Below are positions 57,501 through 64,000 of a stretch of DNA of 64,000 nucleotides, in pieces; within the stretch, counting starts at the first letter, position 1; every line of letters starts with the position of its first letter. The stretch lies in NCBI GenBank assembly GCA_942159475.1, contig OW804096.1:133042941-133106940 (forward strand), written 5' to 3'. Source of the DNA: Sthenelais limicola (taxonomy: Eukaryota; Annelida; Polychaeta; Phyllodocida; Sigalionidae). The notes below the pieces were generated by a model. The model was not told the origin of the DNA. It saw only the letters and a list, made by a program, of their open reading frames with translations, and ran no database searches. The translations under genes were made by a program, and so were the position numbers.

Positions 57501-60500
57501 GTTGTGGGTTGTTATTTCTAGAGTATTCACTGTCTGTAATCTTATTAATTCACTCCTGGCTCCAACCAGGTTGGCCATCGATTTAATGCGTTCTAGGTTC
57601 TGGAGTGATTCTATCATATAAATACGCGTTCCAGTTATGCATGCAGTCAAGAATTAATTAAGTAACATTTAGAGACTGTGACGATAGAAACTGTCTACGT
57701 TAGTTGTGTTGAAGACCAATATATGCTTTGCCTAATGGTTAGGTTGAGGATCCAAGCGAGCAGGTAACCATCTCATAGCGACAGTCCTATATAGTTTGTC
57801 ACCCGATAGTTCTCAATCCCCTGAAATAAATGTACATGTATAATAACCCTGTCTTTAGAAATTGCGTTATAGATCATCAATCATCTTACATTGAATCGTC
57901 AGCACCAGACTTTTTATCTACCATCATTATTAGTCGCCATATATATACAAAGTAGCTTTATACATAATAGCTTTTAAATGGATTGTAGATAGTCATTTTA
58001 TAACCATGTACGTGTTGCCCTCACGCCCTTGAACATAGAACACAACGAAATCGATACCACCTTCACGTGAGACTCAATATATATAGTGATTCCTATTTAT
58101 TTTTGACGTATCCTATAGATGAATATACCAATTCAACATATACAAGAATCCCAATAAAAAATACTACGGTATATAGTCATTGTCTCTTCCATGTCCTCCA
58201 CCTATTCCCCTTCCTTTCTGAATGCTGTGAATATTTTGAACCGATCGATGGTTTTGATCGTTAATCCAGAATCCCTGTTTCAGACAGTTAATGGCTACAA
58301 CGCAAATAATGTAAACATAATTTCAAAATACTAAATTATCGATGACATCTATTATATATGGAATATATATATGATGTTGAATATAAGGGAATCAAATAAG
58401 TGAAGCATCGGCTATTGTGTGCGTGTGTACATGCAGATTCATCCGTATATTTGAAAATACGATAATAATGATTTGAGGAAGAAGGACGTTATTCAATATT
58501 TAAATTTTCATTCATTTTGCGTCATATATTTGTATTCCATATAACTAAATCAGCATGAGGTGAGTAGTGTGCTTTGGCCTGTACTAATATAGGTGGTGAC
58601 CAACCAGTCGTGGGTCAAGCACACAATAAAGTAGTTGTTGTTGGGTGATAATTGTTGTGGCTAATTACAGTAAGGCTGTCTCATAACAAGATTTTTTAAA
58701 AAGCTCTATAGGTGAACGGTCTCTCACTATGCAGTGAAATTTAGACTAACATGTATTGATCAACTAATACACTTCGTTGAATTTTAAGATAATATCGATG
58801 TATATATTTTCCGTTGGTTTATTGCGTACATATTATTGAGATTAAGCTTTTGGTTCATGCTTCCAAATTTAAAAAAAAAAAAAAAAAAAATGATTTGGCT
58901 TGATTTATCAGGCTCAACCGTCATATGTGACTTTTTTTGTAGTATGAACTTGGGTAATATTTCAGCCCTTTCTATGAAGCTTAGCAAAACTAAAGGCCAA
59001 AGGGGGAAAAAGCCCAAGAATTAATATATAGCTCTACAAATTTTAACATCAGATTGTGCATGGGTGGTTATACGTATTATCATGGGTGTGTGTACATGCA
59101 GTATATATATGTTTGTAGTGTCTTTTAGTATTGTTTTTTTCTTTGGATCAGCTTTGAATCTGGAATGTTTGTAACAAATTGTTGAACCTAATTAACCTAA
59201 GTTTTTTGGGGGCTTATAATTGCTGGTATGGTACGACGACCAGAGAATACGTGTGACGATGCTTGAATGAAACTTTCTACTAAAGGGCGCTGCCTCATCC
59301 TCTTCTCTGATTGCTTTGTACCATATACTAGTATATAGTCATAAGTTTTTCTTCTATAAAATATATTATTATATTTAAACCAGAAAACAATTATGCATTT
59401 CGATCCTTATAATCCCTCAATTTCCTGTCCATAAAAAAGGAGTTCCATAATCCATTAGCCAATCCCCTCCCCCAAATGTAAATTTATATGTTAAATTGTA
59501 TTATATATACTTATTGTGTTCCTCATCAAGATTAAGGCCATTAATAAATTAATAAATAAATAAATATTCACTCTTCTTAATTTTAGCACTTATTACCTGC
59601 TTTCATATATGTTAGTTAATTCAATGCACCTTTGTGACCAGCACACTATACTCCTTGACCGACCATGTACTGTCCATCTTAAAAGGATCTAACAGCGTGT
59701 AAATATATGTTGCAAATATGTTATGTAGGTAACGTTAATTTATTTATATAGACTCCTGCAACTAATCAGATGTAATATTAACCATAGGCTAAATATATTG
59801 CCAGTAATTATAGTTTTAATTAATGCGTATTTATGAAAATATTGGATGAAGATATAAGGGCAATGGTAATACAAAATAAGTATCACTGTACAGAAATAAG
59901 AAATACACCCTTTGGTAACACACATTTGTGTTTGGATTAAGGTGAAGTAATAATTCTAAATCAAAATCAAAGAGGGTTACATGCAGCCGGTTGTATATAT
60001 ACACACAACGGTTTAACCTGGAGGAACAATTATAATACTGTGCTCTCTTGACTTGTGCATTTCCATTGCTATTCAGGTGGTAAGTTAGGTCTTAAAATAT
60101 GCACATACCGTAATTACAAATGGAATACTCACGGAGATCACTCAACATGTTGTACTTTGATTTTTGATGTGGTATTTTGCCATGTCTACAAGTACGGAAT
60201 GACTTAATAACCCTTACCCCCCACATCATCACCACTTTTAAATCCAGTACTTAAGGTAATTATACGTACTAGTTGAGCAAAGATGGAGATCCTAAATTCA
60301 TATTGTAAATAAATCAAGTTATAGTCATGTTTCATCAGCATGCTCGAGCAATAATACATGTATGTATAAAGTGTATGGATAAGGCAGTGTGCTTCGATGA
60401 TCTGAAGAAATTTTCCTATAGGTTTAAAGATTTTTATTTCATTGATTTTTTAGTAACTCCAAATGATAAAATTAAAGGTGAATCTTATTCTCACCACCCG

Positions 60501-63500
60501 CTTCCTCAAATATTTGATTATACAATTAAATGCATGTCAAATTATGATTACAATACCGTTACGTTGTCAATTATAATATTGAATGTATGGGATAATTTGA
60601 TGATTTAAATATTTCTCTATATCTATTTATGTTGTGATTCTCAGCATGATTACAAATTCAACTGACTATCATACATATTATTCATCCAATTACTAACCTT
60701 TATTTCTAAAATTATTCAATACGTTGATTAGAAGCTATCAGAAACCATCGAAAAACGTCTTTGTGGTGCATATGAAAAGTAAATACAGCCAACATTATAT
60801 GGAAAGTAGGCTTAATTGCTACAAATATTGAATTCTATCTTTTAAAAGTTTTTCAGACATGATGTGAATCACATAAGTTCCTAAACCAAATACAGGAGCC
60901 TATACAATTAATCAGTATAGTGCAACCTAATTAATCCTGATGAAATAAATATTTGGATAAAACAAATTTCAGTTTTCTACTCTATAGGCAAACGCTGGAA
61001 GACCTGACTATTAGTCAGAAAAGTGCTACCCTTTTTCTAATTGTTATGGCAATACAAATTCAAACTATGAAAATATTTACATCTGAACTTGGATCATGTA
61101 AAATGTTCCGATAATTAAAAAGCTCAAGTTATCTGGATTGGCCGTATAGATAATTAATCAATTTTTATTGAACTAAACTCCTGCAGATAAACAATGATGA
61201 GGATCCAGATGAAGGCATTAAAGAATTAGTTGACATCGTAGTCAAGAAAATGGTAAGTTTTCTTTTGGTACTTAGTTGATTTGGTGCAGTATTACAATAT
61301 CTGGAAAAGCTGTAACTGTGGGAGGCGGAATTCTATCATTTACAAATTTAAAATGGATCTTAAAATTAATGTGAATTTTTTTGAAACCCATATTGATATT
61401 TTTTTTATGACATAGGCAGATCAGGGGCTCACGGATGTGACAACATTGTAACAAATCTAAAATAAGGAAAAGCTGGAGAACAATTGCGGAAAATCTTACA
61501 AGTAGAATGTCATTTGTTGATTATTCCAGGACCATGATGGAGACAACCGCCTTTCACTCGAGGACTATCGCACTGCAGTAGAGCAAGAACCTCTGCTTCT
61601 AGAAGTGTTTGGATGCTGTATGCCCGACAAAAAGGTAGCATATGAAAGATTAGATTTGTTTTTAAGTATTACAATAAAAATGACTGATGACTTAATATAA
61701 ATGTTTATCTTTCCTATTCCCCAATAGGGTAATTGCATGAAAATATACTGGACTCTTTACTTCATGTTCCATGTGTTGTGTATTCCAATTATAAACTGGA
61801 TCTTTTTATGCCACCTTGTCCGTGACGTCACCATATTCTTTAATATTTGTCTCTCCTTTCCTGTTGAACACGCTTCTCTTGTGTCCTTTCGGTATGAATT
61901 TTGTGTCTCACTTAGAAATTTCCCCACACGCCCAGTTTTAAAGGGCGGGGAAGTTTGAGGATTCTGTTGTTTATTAAGCCTCACATGTAGAAATCTATAT
62001 TAAACTCTTATTGCAGGAAGTGAATGCATTCATGGAGAGTATGCGTATATACAGAACCCGGCTTTACTAAGGTTGAACATGAGTGTTTGATATGTTAAGT
62101 TGCACACACTTTTGAGTAAATATAAGTATTTCATAGTGCCAACACCATTATTAAACTAGCCTGCGAAATACAGGTTGGTCCCCACACACATATAGAACTA
62201 GGTCTTCCTTTGTTTCTCGTCTAATGATTAAATTAATATGAACTGGAAATTGAAATAATGTGTGTATGACACACGTACCTTCTTGTGGTTGAAGCAAAAT
62301 TGGGGAAATATTTACTTGAAGAAATTAATTTGAGTTGTGTGCTCGACGCTAAGGGCGAATTATCGATACGTCTTACCAAGTGCCGTCTCGCTCCAAATAA
62401 ATTGGGGTTGACCTCAAGACTGGTGTACTAAAGAATAATTATAAATAAGGTCAAAACCCAGGTAATATATTAATTGTAAAGGCAGACGTGTGTGTGTATT
62501 ATCAATTTGACTTTGAACAAATTATTTTCTGGCATACCAAGCCAATGGTAGGCTCCTCAAATATGCCTGAAAAAGGCCCTTATATTTTACGACTATGGAA
62601 ATACAATTTCTCTCCCTAAATGTTTGGGTGATGGGAAATGTTTAAAGTGTGAAACTTTGCTATTGAATGTAAGATACTTTGGTGGGCGATGGCATGGGCA
62701 TTGGAGAATAATAGATTCATCATAAATTCCGTAGCTGCATGGTTCTTGCCTTACAAGAAGGAAATGTGCTTATGCCAATAGGCGTCTTGGGAATGAGAAA
62801 AATCACTGATTTATCAAATGCAAACCCAGCATTTCCAGGATTATTAATTTGTGGAACCATCCAGATTAATACGGTTCACTGGTATAATTCAAAGTCGAGA
62901 TGTAATTCCTGAGTAGATCCCTTTGATTTGCCACATATCTTTGCTTTCCTGTTTGAGATTACTATTTAATAGTAATTTTTCTGCAGTGCACCAATCGTTC
63001 TTTATTGCTTTCTTTTTCTGAATCAGAATTAATCTTGATTCTCATCCAGCATGTTCGAGTAGGCAAACTGGCTTAGATTTATTTCTACTGATATAAAATG
63101 GACTTCTAATAGTTCAGAAGTTATTTAAAAATATATTCTACAATCCTTCACATTTGGCTCTTATTTCGATCAGTAACAATTGCAAAGATGAATTCTAGAG
63201 TGAGGTAATAAAGAGGAATGATTGCATTATTTATGCTCCACACAACCTATGCATAACTTCCGACTTGATCATTAATTAAACATAGTTCATACAAAATTAA
63301 AAAATATGTAGTCAGATCTCAACCGACGTCTGTCATTAAAATACCCTTATTGATGACACACTTTCGATAGAAAAGTACTATATTTTTCTACTTTATTTGT
63401 ACATGTAATTTAATATGGAAAATGTATTGTGATTTCAGTGTGGCGATACATTCATGGCAGTTCTGACTGGTAAGACAGATCCACAACTTGGTTTGGACGA

Positions 63501-63543
63501 CAACAAACACAAAGAGAGACAACAAACACAAAGACAATCATAA
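54543..63543 (+). CDS. CLXN: Calaxin (EFCAB1), ciliary outer-arm dynein calcium sensor
   Basis: Six shared exons join in phase: 54543-54597, 55214-55345, 55673-55777, 55925-56010, 61187-61252 and 61530-61634. A last exon at 62017-62070 gives 200 residues; an alternative at 63439-63543 gives 217 (human about 211). Three EF-hand loops are visible: D68-E79 ([12 protein letters not shown]), D104-E115 ([12 protein letters not shown]) and D149-D160 ([12 protein letters not shown], with Asp at position 12). [19 protein letters not shown] before EF1 and [16 protein letters not shown] after it are calaxin-family signatures. Calaxin binds outer-arm dynein and tunes ciliary and sperm beating to calcium. 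AATAAA at 63805-63810 follows the distal last exon, favouring its use. Intron 4 is 5.2 kb and contains a retroelement fragment and an opposite-strand frame. Confidence 0.92.
56498..56745 (-). mobile_element. Penelope-like terminal fragment with hammerhead-like motif, copy 2
   Basis: Same layout as copy 1. On the - strand it reads CTGGCC-CTGAAGA-A-GGACC-GAAA-GGCCC-GAAAC-GTC-GACCAG. Stem II has an A-C mismatch here but keeps a GNRA loop; stem I is identical to copy 1. It lies in calaxin intron 4. Confidence 0.55.
57051..57650 (-). CDS. Ser/Thr/Asn-rich open frame of unknown origin in calaxin intron 4
   Basis: A 199-codon frame, GC-richer than the surrounding intron. The N-terminal part is helical in character ([31 protein letters not shown]). 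A middle segment is rich in Ser, Thr, Asn and Pro. The C-terminus looks folded ([36 protein letters not shown]). An acceptor-like TATGATAG precedes AATCACTCC at about 57615, so the first 12 codons may be intronic. No domain recognised. It may be the last exon of a nested gene or part of the adjacent retroelement, since both lie on the same strand about 300 bp apart. Confidence 0.4.
   Translation of the reverse strand: MTACITGTRIYMIESLQNLERIKSMANLVGARSELIRLQTVNTLEITTHNKSDHSASHTDVPIKNLVGYDTSPTSPPTSTTNSELSLSTSNSSSSGSSHSTSNTNTSTCSSSNTSPTSKGTPCLDEAPTDTNIHPKTATKETPTKTNGDEKRQLTLHPSLYKAPKRFLEAITQLLNTVDSDLAVDFTILTRLYEDELRE
57651..61186. other. Remainder of calaxin intron 4
   Basis: AT-rich, with an A20 run at 58871-58890. 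I saw no further exon for either strand. A 93-codon frame at 60327-60608 has no supporting signal. Confidence 0.5.
62017..62070 (+). CDS. CLXN: Calaxin proximal alternative last exon
   Basis: Acceptor CTTATTGCAG at 62016 and 18 phase-0 codons ending in [20 protein letters not shown]. It competes with the distal exon at 63439, which also starts in phase 0 and also has FM at codons 5-6. No close AATAAA follows it. Confidence 0.5.
   Translation, partial: EVNAFMESMRIYRTRLY
63439..63543 (+). CDS. CLXN: Calaxin distal alternative last exon
   Basis: Acceptor GTGATTTCAG at 63438 and 34 phase-0 codons beginning [18 protein letters not shown], then a polar tail ([12 protein letters not shown]). AATAAA at 63805-63810 lies 262 nt downstream of the stop, so this is the better supported mRNA end. 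A GTAAGA donor-like site lies inside, after codon 10. Confidence 0.6.
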   Translation, partial: CGDTFMAVLTGKTDPQLGLDDNKHKERQQTQRQS

Positions 63544-64000
63544 GAAAATCAGCTACCCTCCAGTCAATGCATCCTTTTATTGGGAGTCAAGTTTATTCTT
63601 ATATCTGCAATTATCTAAAGCCAAAACATTGTTACAGCTACTAGGCACTTAGGAAATAACTGCTACATTGATATCGATATCTAGAATATGTTAGATAAAC
63701 ACGGGAAAGACATACAATTTTGATTATATATTGATTAATGTTGATCATGTCTTTTCCAATTAATTTCATGAACTACACTCCCATCTCGTCAGAGGTATTT
63801 GTTGAATAAATATAAAATTGATTGAACCTAACATTAGGTACTATTTGAACCGTGCTTAAATGAGTCATTTTATGAGAATTTTCAGAGTCCTTCTCTTGAG
63901 GATACCGGAAACCTGTCTCCCAAATAATGCATTGTCACGGAAATATGTGGATTACTTCAAGTGCAATGTGTTCTTAATCGTCACAACTAAAGTTCATATG
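63544..64000. other. Calaxin 3' UTR and downstream sequence
   Basis: Contains AATAAA at 63805-63810. Nothing else recognised to the window end. Confidence 0.5.

Noticed and set aside
60327..60608. 93-codon frame in calaxin intron 4
   Set aside because: AT-rich with no signal or recognised family, and compositionally like the intron around it.

Overview
This is a window of animal nuclear DNA. The genes have GT-AG introns, AATAAA poly(A) signals, long AT-rich intergenic stretches, microsatellites and decayed transposons. The protein families and repeats suggest a marine invertebrate that is not a vertebrate. I could not fix the phylum: both deuterostome and lophotrochozoan remain possible. All multi-exon models below were assembled by hand from splice sites, reading phase and remembered family members; no alignment was run.

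Layout from left to right. (1) 225-308 is the last exon of an unidentified + strand gene, convergent with an intronless METTL25B (956-2599, -). (2) METTL25B is head-to-head with an eight-exon C1orf43 homologue (2997-6266, +), which may have a longer 3' end reaching 9616. (3) 9.6-14.7 kb is gene-poor and holds a perfect 61-bp palindrome, an inverted repeat and G/C-rich repeats. (4) 14749-19157 (+) is a three-exon BTB/POZ protein with a C-terminal four-cysteine motif. (5) 19.2-28.8 kb is gene-poor, with one orphan exon candidate and a 3.4-kb tandem array with a 522-bp higher-order period. (6) DCAKD (28781-31357, -, 5' UTR exon near 32.8-32.9 kb) is head-to-head with RBM48 (32972-42554, +). RBM48 intron 1 contains a 6.1-kb DNA transposon relic with long terminal inverted repeats. 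(7) N-myristoyltransferase (45384-54249, -, 13 exons) is head-to-head with calaxin (54543-63543, +, with two candidate last exons). Calaxin intron 4 holds a Penelope-like fragment and a Ser/Thr-rich open frame on the other strand.

The clearest pattern is architectural. All three divergent gene pairs share a very short promoter (398 bp, about 160 bp and 293 bp), and each carries recognisable motifs: a CTCF-like site, paired CCAAT boxes with a YY1-like site on the start codon, and an ETS site next to an X-box half-site. The gene products are mostly housekeeping: protein N-myristoylation, CoA metabolism, minor-intron splicing and a methyltransferase-fold protein. The ciliary dynein-arm factor calaxin is the exception.

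The main oddities are a DCAKD exon that cannot be found, the large transposon with relic coding motifs of an unclassified family, two hammerhead-ribozyme-like motifs, a seven-codon last exon in NMT, alternative C-termini in calaxin and C1orf43, and the long palindrome. I see no clear previously undescribed multi-gene system. The transposon relic is the nearest candidate.
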